A DNA stretch of 64,000 nucleotides, from assembly GCF_003268675.1 (NCBI RefSeq), contig NZ_CP029378.1:1240001-1304000 (forward strand). The letters are read 5' to 3'. The notes beneath the pieces are model-generated. The model had not been told where the DNA came from, did no database searches, and was given only the letters and a program-made list of their open reading frames with translations. Numbering within the stretch: position 1 is the stretch's first letter; each line of letters opens with the position of its first letter. The position numbers and the translations under genes are program-made. This DNA is from Streptomyces bacillaris. GTDB taxonomy: Bacteria; Actinomycetota; Actinomycetes; Streptomycetales; Streptomycetaceae. Below, one piece after another: positions 17,029 through 27,011 of this stretch.

Positions 17029-17867
17029 CAGCCCCTCACCGCCCCGGTCGTCATCCCGCCGGTGATCCTCCGTTGGATGAAGGCGAAGAGGACGAGGGAG
17101 GGCAGCGTGGCGAGGAACGCGGCGGCGGCCAGCGGCCCGAGGTCGGCCACGCCCTCCGCGCCGAGGAAGTGGGTGAGGACGACCGGCAACGTCTGCTTCT
17201 CCGGGGTCTTGAGGAGAACGAGCGCGAAGAAGAACTCGTTCCACGCGGTGATGAACGCGAAGAGGGCGGTGGCGACGATCCCGGGGGCGAGCAGCGGGGC
17301 GACGACCGAGACGAGCGTCCGTACGCGCCCCGCCCCGTCGACGGCGGCGGCCTCCTCCAGCTCGGTGGGCACGGCCCGTACGTACCCGGCGAGCATCCAG
17401 AGCGCGAAGGGCAGCGACCAGACGACGTAGACCAGGATCAGTCCCCAGAGGGAGTTGATCAGGTGCAGGTTCTTCAGCACCAGGAAGAGCGGAATGATCA
17501 CCAGCACGAACGGGAACGCCTGGCTGACCACGACCCACCCGGTGGCGGCGGTGGCGAGCCGGCCCCGGTGGCGGGCCATCACATAGGCCATCGGGGTGGC
17601 GATGGTGACGGCGATCAGGGCGGCGGAGACGGCGGCGATGAGCGAGTTGGCCGCCGCCTGGAGCAGCGGCTGCTCGTCGAAGGCCTGGCGGAAGTTGTCC
17701 AGGGTGGGGTCGTCGGGGATCCAGGTGGGGTGGAGCGAGCCGAGTTCGCGGGCGGGCTTGAAGGCGGTGGAGAGCAGCCAGAGGAACGGGAAGGCGAGGA
17801 AGACCAGATACGCGAGCAGCGCCAGGTACTGCCCGGCGCGGGCGGCCCGGCCGGTGGGCAGGCTCAT
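17028..17867 (-). CDS. Sugar ABC transporter permease, MalG-like
   Basis: A 279-residue inner-membrane permease with about six membrane segments. The EAA loop is clear (ELEEAAAVDGAGRVRTLVSVVAPLLAPG), followed by FITAWNEFFFALVLLKTPE, typical of MalG-like subunits. I placed the start at the ATG at 17867, which has AGGAGAGGCGGG upstream; the frame is open to 17936 but gives an implausible Arg-rich extension. It lies 55 nt after the MalF-like gene and overlaps the binding-protein gene by 1 nt. Confidence 0.93.
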   Translation of the reverse strand: MSLPTGRAARAGQYLALLAYLVFLAFPFLWLLSTAFKPARELGSLHPTWIPDDPTLDNFRQAFDEQPLLQAAANSLIAAVSAALIAVTIATPMAYVMARHRGRLATAATGWVVVSQAFPFVLVIIPLFLVLKNLHLINSLWGLILVYVVWSLPFALWMLAGYVRAVPTELEEAAAVDGAGRVRTLVSVVAPLLAPGIVATALFAFITAWNEFFFALVLLKTPEKQTLPVVLTHFLGAEGVADLGPLAAAAFLATLPSLVLFAFIQRRITGGMTTGAVRG

Positions 17868-17922
17868 CGCGTCCCGCCTCTCCTGGGCGCACCCCTCCTG
17901 GGGACGCCTCCCCCGAGGGTGC

Positions 17923-18894
17923 TCATCGCTCCCCACCTCCTCCTCTGATCCGGCCGACGAGGAAGCAGGCGAGGAGCACGGAGATCACCGCGACCATCAC
18001 ACAGCCCATCGCGGCGGCGTAGCCGAACTGTCCGTAGCGGAAGGCCTCTTCGTACGCGAAGAGCATCGGCAGCCGGGTCCGGCCGCCGGGCCCGCCGCTG
18101 GTCAGGACGTAGACGAGGGCGAACGCGTTGAAGTTCCAGATCAGGTTGAGCGCGCTGATGGCGAGCGCGATGGGCCGGATCGCGGGCCAGGTGACCGTAC
18201 GGAACCGGCGCCAGGCGCCCGCTCCGTCCAGGGCCGCCGCCTCGTGGAGTTCGTGCGGGGTGTTCTGGAGTCCGGCGAGCAGGGCGACGGTGGTCTGGGG
18301 CATCCCGGCCCAGATGCCGACGAGGATCACGGCGGGGAGCGCGGTGGCCAGGCCGGTGAGCCAGTCGCGGCCGTCGCCGAGGCCGAGGTCGCGGAGGGTC
18401 TCGTTGAGGACGCCGGCGTCGGGGTGGTAGACGAGGCGCCACATGATGCCGACGACGACCTCGGGCATCGCCCACGGGATGATCGCCAGCGCGCGGGCCA
18501 GCCAGCGCAGCCGTAACCGCTGGTTGAGCAGGAGGGCGAGGCCGAGGGCGAGGAGGAACTGCGGGACGGTGACGCCGAACGCCCAGAGGAGGCCGATCCG
18601 GAACGAGTCCCAGAAGAGGGTGTCGTACCAGAGGTCCTGGAAGTTGAGGGTGCCGATCCACTGGGTGGAGCGGGTGCGGCCGGACTGGGCGTCGGTGAAG
18701 GCGAGGGCGATGCCGTAGAGGAGCGGGCCGACGCTGAGGATCAGGATGGGGAGGAGGGCGGGCAGGACGAGGAACCAGGCGGCCGCGCGGTCCCGGACCG
18801 CCGCCGGTCCTATAGCCGTCGGCCCCGTGGCCGCCGGTCCCTTGCGCGGGTGCCCGGGCCGGGGGCGCCGCCCCTTCACGACCTCCGATGCCAC
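17923..18894 (-). CDS. Sugar ABC transporter permease, MalF-like, with a TTA codon
   Basis: A 323-residue permease with about six membrane segments and an EAA loop (HELHEAAALDGAGAWRRFRTVTWPAIRP). The start is a GTG at 18894. Codon 127 (18514-18516) is TTA, in ALLLNQRLRLRW. In streptomycetes this rare codon needs the bldA tRNA and often ties expression to development. This is the first gene of a three-gene importer that has no ATPase gene nearby, which fits use of a shared MsiK-type ATPase. Confidence 0.93.
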   Translation of the reverse strand: MASEVVKGRRPRPGHPRKGPAATGPTAIGPAAVRDRAAAWFLVLPALLPILILSVGPLLYGIALAFTDAQSGRTRSTQWIGTLNFQDLWYDTLFWDSFRIGLLWAFGVTVPQFLLALGLALLLNQRLRLRWLARALAIIPWAMPEVVVGIMWRLVYHPDAGVLNETLRDLGLGDGRDWLTGLATALPAVILVGIWAGMPQTTVALLAGLQNTPHELHEAAALDGAGAWRRFRTVTWPAIRPIALAISALNLIWNFNAFALVYVLTSGGPGGRTRLPMLFAYEEAFRYGQFGYAAAMGCVMVAVISVLLACFLVGRIRGGGGER

Positions 18895-19018
18895 GAATAC
18901 CCCTTTTCACCGCCTTGGAGGAGTTCATCCAGTTCTGGCCGCTCTGGTGGTCTCCGTCATCGTGCTGACGGGCCGTCGGTTCGTCAAGGTGGCCTGCGCG
19001 GATGCGAAAATCGCACCC

Positions 19019-19885
19019 ATGGACGAGATGCGTGCGCGCGAGGTGCTGTCGGCGGCCGGTTTCCCCGGTGCGGCGGAGCTGCTGGCGCTGGGCGAGAACG
19101 CGGTCTTCGCGGCCGACGGGCTGGTGGTGAAGGTCGGCCGGGACGCCACCGGCCACCCGGAGCTGGCGGCCCGCGCGGAGCGGGAGGTGGCGGTCGCGGA
19201 GTGGCTCGCGGCGTCGGGCGTCCCCGCGGTCCGGCCCGCCGAACCCGGGGTACGGCTGGTCGAGGGGCACCCGGTGACGGTCTGGCACCGGCTGCCCGCC
19301 CCCGTACGCCCCGCCGAACCGCGCGATCTGGCGCCCCTGCTCTCCCGGATCCACGCACTGTCGGCCCCGGCGGACTTCACGCTCCCGCGCCGCGAGCTGC
19401 TCGGCGGGGTGGAGCGCTGGCTGACCCTGGCGGGCGACACGATCGACCCGGCCGACGCCGACTACCTCCGCGCCCGCCGCGACGGCTTCGCGGCCGCGGC
19501 CGCCGCCCTGACCCCGCAGCTGCCCCCGGGCCCGATCCACGGCGACGCGCTCCCCCGCAACATCCACATCGGCCCCGAAGGCCCGGTCCTGGTCGACCTC
19601 GAGACCTTCTCCGCGGATCTACGGGAACACGACCTGGTCGTCCTCGCCCTCTCCCGCGACCGCTACGGCCTGCCCGCCGCCGCCTACGACGCCTTCACCA
19701 CCGCGTACGGCTGGGACGTCCGGGAGTGGGAGGGCTGCGCGGTCCTCCGCGGCGCCCGCGAGACCGCCAGCTGCGCCTGGGTCGCCCAGCACGCCCCGAC
19801 CAACCCGAAGGCCCTCACGGAGTTCCGCCGCCGGGTCGCCTCGCTCCGCGACGGGGACGCGGAGGTGCGGTGGTATCCGTTCTAG
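19019..19885 (+). CDS. Aminoglycoside phosphotransferase family kinase
   Basis: A 288-residue small-molecule kinase of the APH fold. The Brenner-type catalytic motif is GPIHGDALPRNIH (Asp176, Asn181) and the metal-binding Asp is in VLVDLETF (Asp193). Its substrate is unknown; many relatives act on sugars or choline rather than antibiotics. The ATG at 19019 is preferred, as the upstream open frame is non-coding in character. The TAG stop (19883-19885) forms part of the CTAG target duplication of the adjoining mobile element, so the protein is left intact. Confidence 0.85.
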   Translation: MDEMRAREVLSAAGFPGAAELLALGENAVFAADGLVVKVGRDATGHPELAARAEREVAVAEWLAASGVPAVRPAEPGVRLVEGHPVTVWHRLPAPVRPAEPRDLAPLLSRIHALSAPADFTLPRRELLGGVERWLTLAGDTIDPADADYLRARRDGFAAAAAALTPQLPPGPIHGDALPRNIHIGPEGPVLVDLETFSADLREHDLVVLALSRDRYGLPAAAYDAFTTAYGWDVREWEGCAVLRGARETASCAWVAQHAPTNPKALTEFRRRVASLRDGDAEVRWYPF

Positions 19886-19902
19886 GGCCTGTTGCGAAAG
19901 TG
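19886..19902 (+). repeat. Left outer terminal inverted repeat of the composite unit
   Basis: GGCCTGTTGCGAAAGTG, identical to the reverse complement of 21730-21746. It is preceded by CTAG, which includes the stop codon of the kinase gene. Confidence 0.85.
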
Positions 19903-19946
19903 CATAGATGACTCAAGGTCCGCTTCTTGGAGCACGGTATCGAGGG

Positions 19947-20747
19947 TCAGGAGTGCCGTTGAAGGAACTGAACGATCGCGAGGTTCACGCTGTCCGGCTC
20001 CTGCTCTGCGGGGTAGTGGCCGGATTGCTCGAGGACGAGTGGGGTGACATCGGTGGCAAGGGCGGCCATTCCATCCGCGACTGCCGTCCCCATCGCGTGT
20101 CTGCCTCCGACCGCCAGGACAGGCGTTGGAATCGGCTGGGCGGCAAGGGCTTGAATGTCATCGACATCTTCTGACCTGGTGCGGTAGTAGGCCAGCCCGG
20201 CGTTCAGTACACCTGGAGTGCTGTACGCCTCGATGTAGGCCGGAAGGGTGTCTGGGTCGAGGCCGCTTGGTCCGGCGCTCTGTTCCAGAAACGTGCCGTA
20301 GTAGGCCGCTTCCCGGCCGGGCACGAGCTTCTCCGCGAGGCCGGGCGTACGGTTGAACGGGCCGTGCCAGGATGGATAGTGGCCCCGGCCAGCCTCGGGA
20401 ATCTCGACATCGACACCGGGAAGGATCTCTTCCTCGACCACGAGTCCAATGACCGATTCCGGCGCTTGGGCCGCGATGAGGTATCCGACCGTCGCACCCC
20501 AGTCGTGACCGATGACGGCGAAGCGCGTGACGCCCTCCTGCGCCAGCCGTGCCCGGACACCGTTGGCGAGTGCCGTCTTGCGGAAGTCGGTCACGCCGGA
20601 GTCGGGAGCGGTGCCCAGCCCGGGAAGCGTGACCGGGACTGCGGTGATACCGGCGGCATCGAGCGCCGGAATGAGGTACCGCCAGTGGTCGGACGTGACC
20701 GGCCAGCCGTGCAGCAGCACCGCTGCCGGGGTTCGATTCTCGCTCAT
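19947..20747 (-). CDS. Alpha/beta hydrolase, epoxide hydrolase/dehalogenase-like (IS passenger)
   Basis: A 266-residue cytoplasmic hydrolase. The oxyanion segment LLHGWP is at residues 11-16. The nucleophile elbow is GHDWGATVG with Asp82, as in epoxide hydrolases and haloalkane dehalogenases. The catalytic His is in LEQSGHYPAEQEP near the end. The substrate is unknown. By eye it is less GC-rich than its neighbours. It lies entirely between the outer inverted repeat and the IS left end, so it was probably brought in with the element. Confidence 0.85.
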   Translation of the reverse strand: MSENRTPAAVLLHGWPVTSDHWRYLIPALDAAGITAVPVTLPGLGTAPDSGVTDFRKTALANGVRARLAQEGVTRFAVIGHDWGATVGYLIAAQAPESVIGLVVEEEILPGVDVEIPEAGRGHYPSWHGPFNRTPGLAEKLVPGREAAYYGTFLEQSAGPSGLDPDTLPAYIEAYSTPGVLNAGLAYYRTRSEDVDDIQALAAQPIPTPVLAVGGRHAMGTAVADGMAALATDVTPLVLEQSGHYPAEQEPDSVNLAIVQFLQRHS

Positions 20748-20827
20748 CGCCCTATGATCCCTCTACTCCGGAACACGCGTTCGCCCGCCTGGCGCTGATG
20801 CCACAGGGCCTGTCGTGGAAGTGCTGG

Positions 20828-21355
20828 TCACAGCCACTCGTTGATGGCCGCGACCAGCGCTGTCGCCTCGTAGCGCACGGCCAGCTTGTCGTATCTGGTG
20901 GCCACCGAGCGGTGTCGTTTCAGCCGGTTGATCCCGCACTCCACCGCGTGGCGCTCTCTGTAGTCCTCCTTGTCGAAGGCCGGTGGCCTGCCGCCTCGGG
21001 AGCCGAGTCTTTTGCGATTGCGGACCTGGTCGGCTTTCTCCGGAATGGTGCACTTGATCCTGCGTCTGCGCAGGTAGGAGCGGTTCGCGCGGGAGCCGTA
21101 GGCTTTGTCGGCACGGACCCTGTCGGGTGTAGTGCGTGGTCGTCCGGGGCCGGTGCGGGGCACGCGAATGCGTTCGAGGACCGGTTGGAACTGCGGGCTG
21201 TCGTGCCGGTGCCCGGCGGTGATCAACAGGGACAGGGGCTTCTGTCCCTGCTCGGTCGCAAGGTGGATCTTCGTGGTCAGACCGCCGCGGGAGCGCCCGA
21301 GCCCGTGGTCGTCCGGCTCGTTGTCGATTCCGCCGGGCGGCTCGCGCTGCAGATC
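20828..21355 (-). CDS. IS5-family transposase, C-terminal frame (ORF B)
   Basis: This frame continues the transposase after a -1 shift near the GGGG run around 21355-21358. It reads [20 protein letters not shown], then [27 protein letters not shown]. It holds the second catalytic Asp in [10 protein letters not shown] and the Glu in [15 protein letters not shown], followed by ATRYDKL, all typical of IS5-type enzymes. The separate ATG at 21226 is only internal. It needs fusion with ORF A to be active. Confidence 0.85.
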   Translation of the reverse strand, partial: DLQREPPGGIDNEPDDHGLGRSRGGLTTKIHLATEQGQKPLSLLITAGHRHDSPQFQPVLERIRVPRTGPGRPRTTPDRVRADKAYGSRANRSYLRRRRIKCTIPEKADQVRNRKRLGSRGGRPPAFDKEDYRERHAVECGINRLKRHRSVATRYDKLAVRYEATALVAAINEWL

Positions 21356-21702
21356 CCCTCTTTACGCGCGCCAGCGGCGTGCTGGTGGGCACGGCAGACG
21401 GTCGAATCCACACTCACTTCCCAGGTAATCAGGCCCTGCGCCTCGGCCTGGACCTGCAGCTGCTCCAGTATCCGCTTCCACGTTCCGTCGCGCTGCCACC
21501 GGCGGAACAGGTCGTAGATCCGGTCCCATGGGCCGTACCGCTCAGGTACGGCCCGCCACGGCGTACCCGCCCGGGTCCGCCACCGTATCCCGTCGATCAG
21601 CTGCCGACGTGCCCACATCCGGGGCCTCCCCGGCTTCTTCCCCACCGGCAGTAACGGCTCCAGCCGAGCCCACTGCCGGTCCGTCAGGTCCCCTCGCGCC
21701 AC
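21277..21702 (-). CDS. IS5-family transposase, N-terminal frame (ORF A)
   Basis: 141 codons from a GTG. It begins [17 protein letters not shown] and [18 protein letters not shown], the usual N-terminal helical region of IS5 transposases. The first catalytic Asp is in [20 protein letters not shown]. After this point the in-frame sequence loses similarity, and the family sequence continues one frame back in ORF B. This two-frame layout is normal for this IS group, where ribosomal frameshifting makes the full enzyme. Confidence 0.85.
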   Translation of the reverse strand: MARGDLTDRQWARLEPLLPVGKKPGRPRMWARRQLIDGIRWRTRAGTPWRAVPERYGPWDRIYDLFRRWQRDGTWKRILEQLQVQAEAQGLITWEVSVDSTVCRAHQHAAGARKEGICSASRPAESTTSRTTTGSGAPAAV

Positions 21703-21772
21703 GACACGTGATCATGCACAACCTTGATCCACTTTCGCAACAGGCCCTAGAGCCTCCGGCCGGACGCGGTGG

Positions 21773-22231
21773 TCAGGGTGCCATCATCCGGTCGAAGGAC
21801 GTGACGTTCAGCTTGATCCCGTCGACGCTCTTGATGACGGTGACCATCTCCCCCTTTGAGGTCTGACCGGGCTGCACGTCGGTGACGTACTCGGTGCTGT
21901 TCGCCACCCGGGTGCCGTTGGCGTCCACAGCCTCCCAGTCCCAGGTGTAGTTGGACTTCTTGCTGCTGTTGTTCTTGATCGTCCACACGACCCAGACGTT
22001 GCTGATCCCGGCCTGCGAACGGTCGTCGAGCTCGAAACTGACCAGGTCCTCACGCTCGCCCTTCTCGGAGGGCGTCGCCTTGGGGGTGTCCTGCGCGGCC
22101 TCGGACGCCTCTGTGGTCGGTGGCGCGCTGCCGTCGCCACCGCTACCGCTCTCAGCGGTACAGGCAGTGCCGAAAGCCAGCCCGATGGCCGCTGCCACGG
22201 CGATGAAGGGGGAAGAAGCACGACGGTTCAT
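21773..22231 (-). CDS. Lipoprotein with DUF4352/FxLYD-like domain
   Basis: A 152-residue lipoprotein with lipobox FGTAC (Cys24). A Ser/Thr/Pro-rich spacer follows, then a beta-sandwich: LVSFELDDRSQAGISNVWVV, WTIKNNSSKKSNYTWDWEAV, and VQPGQTSKGEM. That pattern is typical of exported DUF4352/FxLYD proteins of unknown role. The ATG at 22231 has GGAGG 7 nt upstream; an earlier in-frame ATG at 22264 is less likely. Its end lies just beyond the IS target duplication. Confidence 0.8.
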   Translation of the reverse strand: MNRRASSPFIAVAAAIGLAFGTACTAESGSGGDGSAPPTTEASEAAQDTPKATPSEKGEREDLVSFELDDRSQAGISNVWVVWTIKNNSSKKSNYTWDWEAVDANGTRVANSTEYVTDVQPGQTSKGEMVTVIKSVDGIKLNVTSFDRMMAP

Positions 22232-22347
22232 GACAGACCTCCGTGACATGCGGCTCGACCGCACCTTCTTCTCATTTTGCCCTTGTTGACCTCTATCGGC
22301 TCATCGGGACCACCAGGGCTCCGCCGCCCGCCCACTCCCCGATGGGG

Positions 22348-23060
22348 TCACCGCCCCCGGGGTATCACCGGCCAGGCCTGCTCCACCACCGCTTCCGGGT
22401 TGGCCGTGCGGCGGAGGTAGGCCTGGAGGGAGGCGGACTGTTCGGCGGCGGCGCGGACCTGGAGGGCGTGGAGTTCGGTGGGGGCAGGGTGCCGACCGGG
22501 CGGTGGCGCTCGCCCATCCGCCGGACCACGCGGACCGCCGCGACCGCGTCGGCCGTGGCGTCATGGGCGTCGGAGAGGGTCACGCCGTAGTGCTCGCAGA
22601 GGGCCTGGAGGGCCCGTTTGCCCTTGCGGTACTTGTCGACGTGTTTGTCGATGACCAGGGGGTCGATGACGGGCGAGGGCACGCCACCGATGCGCTGCTC
22701 GACGGAGGCCAGGCCGTACCTCGCGCATTCGCGGTCCAGGAGCGAGAGGTCGTAGCGCGCGTTCATCACCACCAGCGGCACCCCGGAGCGCAGCACTTCG
22801 GCGACCGCCTGGGCGATCTCCTCGACGGCCGATGCGGCGCGGGCGCCGTGCCTGCGGGCGTGGTCGGTGGCGATGCCGTGGATGGCGGCGGCCTGCTCGG
22901 GTATCACCACCCCCGGGTCCAGCAGCCAGGTCCGCTGCTCGGTGACCGTGCCGTCCGGCTCCAGCCGGACCAGTGCGGCGGTGACGATCCGGTCGCTCTC
23001 GACGTCGGTCCCCGTCGTCTCCAGGTCGAAGCCGACCAGTGGTCCCTGATGCCAGCTCAT
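22348..23060 (-). CDS. DnaQ-like 3'-5' exonuclease, C-terminus frameshifted
   Basis: The N-terminal 180 residues are a DEDDh exonuclease: VGFDLETTGTDVES (Asp-x-Glu), MNARYDLSLLDREC (Asp) and SDAHDATADAVAA (His-Asp, Asp). The ATG at 23060 has a perfect AGGAGG. As written, the frame stops at 22365 with a Pro/Ser/Arg-rich tail (231 aa). Adding one base to the five-C run (plus strand G run 22480-22484) restores TELHALQVRAAAEQSASLQA, then a tail ending AWPVIPRGR at 22348. That tail looks far more natural, so I give the restored extent. It lies downstream of the SAV2148-like gene. Confidence 0.8.
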
Positions 23061-23158
23061 CCCGATACCTCCTTCGTGGCGCTCCCCCGTGGTGCTCCCC
23101 CGAGTGATGACCACCTTCGCATGCGGCACTGACAGCGACCGGGACGGGTGGCGGGCAC

Positions 23159-24394
23159 CTACGAGACCGGGCGCGAGTCCGTCCAGACCGATTCGAACTC
23201 CTCGCGGTAGGTCTCGAAGAGGCCGCTCTCGCTGTCCTGCCCCGCCCGCACCACCGTCCGCCGCCCGCCGCCGCGCAGCACCAGCACCGGCGCCTCCATG
23301 CCCCGGGCCCGCCGCAGATAGGGCTGGACGACACCCACCGCGTCCGCCCCGTCGCCGTCCACCAGGTACGCGGTGAAGCGCGGGGTCTCGTCGAAGACCT
23401 GGATCTCGAAGGCGCCGGGGTCGCGGAGCTTGGAGCGGACCCGGCGCATATGGAGGATGTTCATCTCCACCGACCGGCTCAGCTCGCCCTTCTTGAGGCC
23501 CAGTTCCCGCTCGCGCCGCTTCACCGCGCTGCTGGCCGGGTTGATGAAGAGCAGCCGGACCCGGCACCCCGACTCCGCGAGCCGGACCAGTCGGCGGCCG
23601 GAGAAGTTCTGGACGAGCAGGTTGAGGCCTATGCCGATGGCGTCCAGCCGGCGCGCCCCGCCGAACAGGTCCTCGGCCGGCAGCTGGCGTTGGAGCCGGA
23701 CCCGGTCCGGGTGGACGGAGACCACATCCGCGTACCGGTCCCCGACCAGCTCCTCCACCGCGTCCACCGGCAGCCGGTCCGCGGAGGCCACCCCCGCCCC
23801 GCTGCCCAGGATGTCCAGCAGCCGGGCCGAGGCCCGCTCCGCCTGGGCGAGCACCGCCTCGTTCAGCGCGCGGTTGCGGGAGACGACGTTACGGGCCACC
23901 TCCAGCTCGTCCAGGGCCAGCTCCACATCCCGCCGGTCGTCGAAGTACGGCTCGAAGCACGGCCAGTGCTGGACCATCAGCTCCCGCAGCTGCGGGAGCG
24001 TGAGGAAGCTCAGGACGTTGTCGTCGGCGGGGTCCAGCAGATAGCCCTTGCGCCGCGAGACCTCGCGTACGGCGACGGCGCGCTGCACCCACTCCTGCCC
24101 GGCGGGCCCGGCGGCGGCCACCACCCAGTCCTCGCCGTGCACCGGCTCGTAGATCGGCCGGAGCACCGCGGCGACCACCGCACGCAACCGCTGTTCGACC
24201 AGATTCAGCCAGATATAGGCGCGCCCGGCCCGCTGTGCGCGGGTGCGTACCTCGCTCCAGGCCTCGGCGCCCCAGTCCAGCTCGGCGCCGATCTCCACGG
24301 GCTGCGCAAGGGACACCGCCCCGGGCGGCGCATCGGTCGATTCCCCCTCGTGACCTGCGTCACCTGGGGGTAGCTCGAACCCTCCCGAGCTCAC
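23159..24394 (-). CDS. SAV2148-family HEPN-domain protein
   Basis: A 411-residue protein of the streptomycete SAV2148 type, which I recall being annotated as HEPN-domain containing. Visible features are a helical N-terminal half (AYIWLNLVEQRLRAVVAAVL), a central RNVVSRNRALNEAVL, and a C-terminal alpha/beta part with a phospholipase-D-like feel (RLVRLAESGCRVRLLFINP). The family's function is unknown; HEPN domains are often RNases. The GTG at 24394 (MSSGGFELPPGD) is chosen over 24424 because the residues before it look non-native. It is upstream of and probably cotranscribed with the exonuclease gene. Confidence 0.75.
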   Translation of the reverse strand: MSSGGFELPPGDAGHEGESTDAPPGAVSLAQPVEIGAELDWGAEAWSEVRTRAQRAGRAYIWLNLVEQRLRAVVAAVLRPIYEPVHGEDWVVAAAGPAGQEWVQRAVAVREVSRRKGYLLDPADDNVLSFLTLPQLRELMVQHWPCFEPYFDDRRDVELALDELEVARNVVSRNRALNEAVLAQAERASARLLDILGSGAGVASADRLPVDAVEELVGDRYADVVSVHPDRVRLQRQLPAEDLFGGARRLDAIGIGLNLLVQNFSGRRLVRLAESGCRVRLLFINPASSAVKRRERELGLKKGELSRSVEMNILHMRRVRSKLRDPGAFEIQVFDETPRFTAYLVDGDGADAVGVVQPYLRRARGMEAPVLVLRGGGRRTVVRAGQDSESGLFETYREEFESVWTDSRPVS

Positions 24395-24801
24395 CCGTCT
24401 ACCGCCTTCCACTCCCCCACCCAACGATCAAGGAAGGGTACTCCGGGAGCGGGATCCGGTGCAGCCCGATGGCCGGGCCGGTTTCCCAACTCCCCTGCTT
24501 CAGCGGCCTGTTCTTTGCGGTGAGATCGGGTGGAGTGAGCTGATTCATAGCGATTGGCGAACCCGGCGAAGGCCGCGTTCCGGACGCCCGCCGGCCGGGC
24601 GCGTCCGCAATCGCGTCCGGGGCGGCACCCCGGTGCCCGAAGTTGACCGGTGTGGCCGGAGACGGGCGACGGGACTGGGCCGCACCGCGTGACGTACTAG
24701 GTACGCGCCCCCATTTCGGGGAGTATTCGTGGGTAACCGTCAGGGGGTAACAGGCCGAGGAAGGCCGACGCACCCGGATCAGAAATGGAAGAGTTCTGCC
24801 T
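24395..24801. other. Divergent promoter region between SAV2148-like gene and glgX
   Basis: About 400 bp with no convincing gene. It separates divergent genes, so both promoters should lie here. A short palindrome (24693-24705, CGTAC-TAG-GTACG) is followed by a C/G hairpin (ccccatttcgggg) near 24710-24722, then GTAACC/GGTAAC elements before glgX. No specific regulator site was recognised. Confidence 0.45.
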
Positions 24802-26931
<2,130 letters not shown>

Positions 26932-27011
26932 AGCCCCGCGCACGCCCTCCGCGGGGTGAGCGTTCCGCCCGGGGTGAGAGAGGCCGCCCCGGGCGGGGTA
27001 CGTGAAAGGCC

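Larger units (their letters stand above)
19886..21746. mobile_element. IS5-type composite unit carrying an alpha/beta hydrolase gene
   Basis: The outer ends are a perfect 17-bp inverted repeat (19886-19902 and 21730-21746, GGCCTGTTGCGAAAGTG). They are flanked on both sides by CTAG (19882-19885 and 21747-21750), which fits IS5-group target duplication. Inside are a hydrolase gene and a two-frame IS5-like transposase. A third, internal copy of the end (20807-20823) marks the left end of the IS proper. The left outer end resembles the right end of the IS, including a displaced TCAAGGT, so it looks like an inverted right-end fragment. Confidence 0.75.
20807..21746 (-). mobile_element. IS5-family insertion sequence (transposase portion)
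   Basis: About 940 bp. The left end GGCCTGTCGTGGAAGTG (20807-20823) and right end (21730-21746) are imperfect inverted repeats matching at 14 of 17 positions. The sequence next to the left end (ACAG) does not match the CTAG at the right, so this inner IS has no target duplication of its own. The DDE transposase is encoded on the minus strand in two frames. Confidence 0.8.

Noticed and set aside
17864..19567. 567-codon minus-strand frame spanning the MalF gene and the APH-like kinase
   Set aside because: It reads through the shadow of the kinase and an alternate frame of MalF, both of which have clear family motifs.
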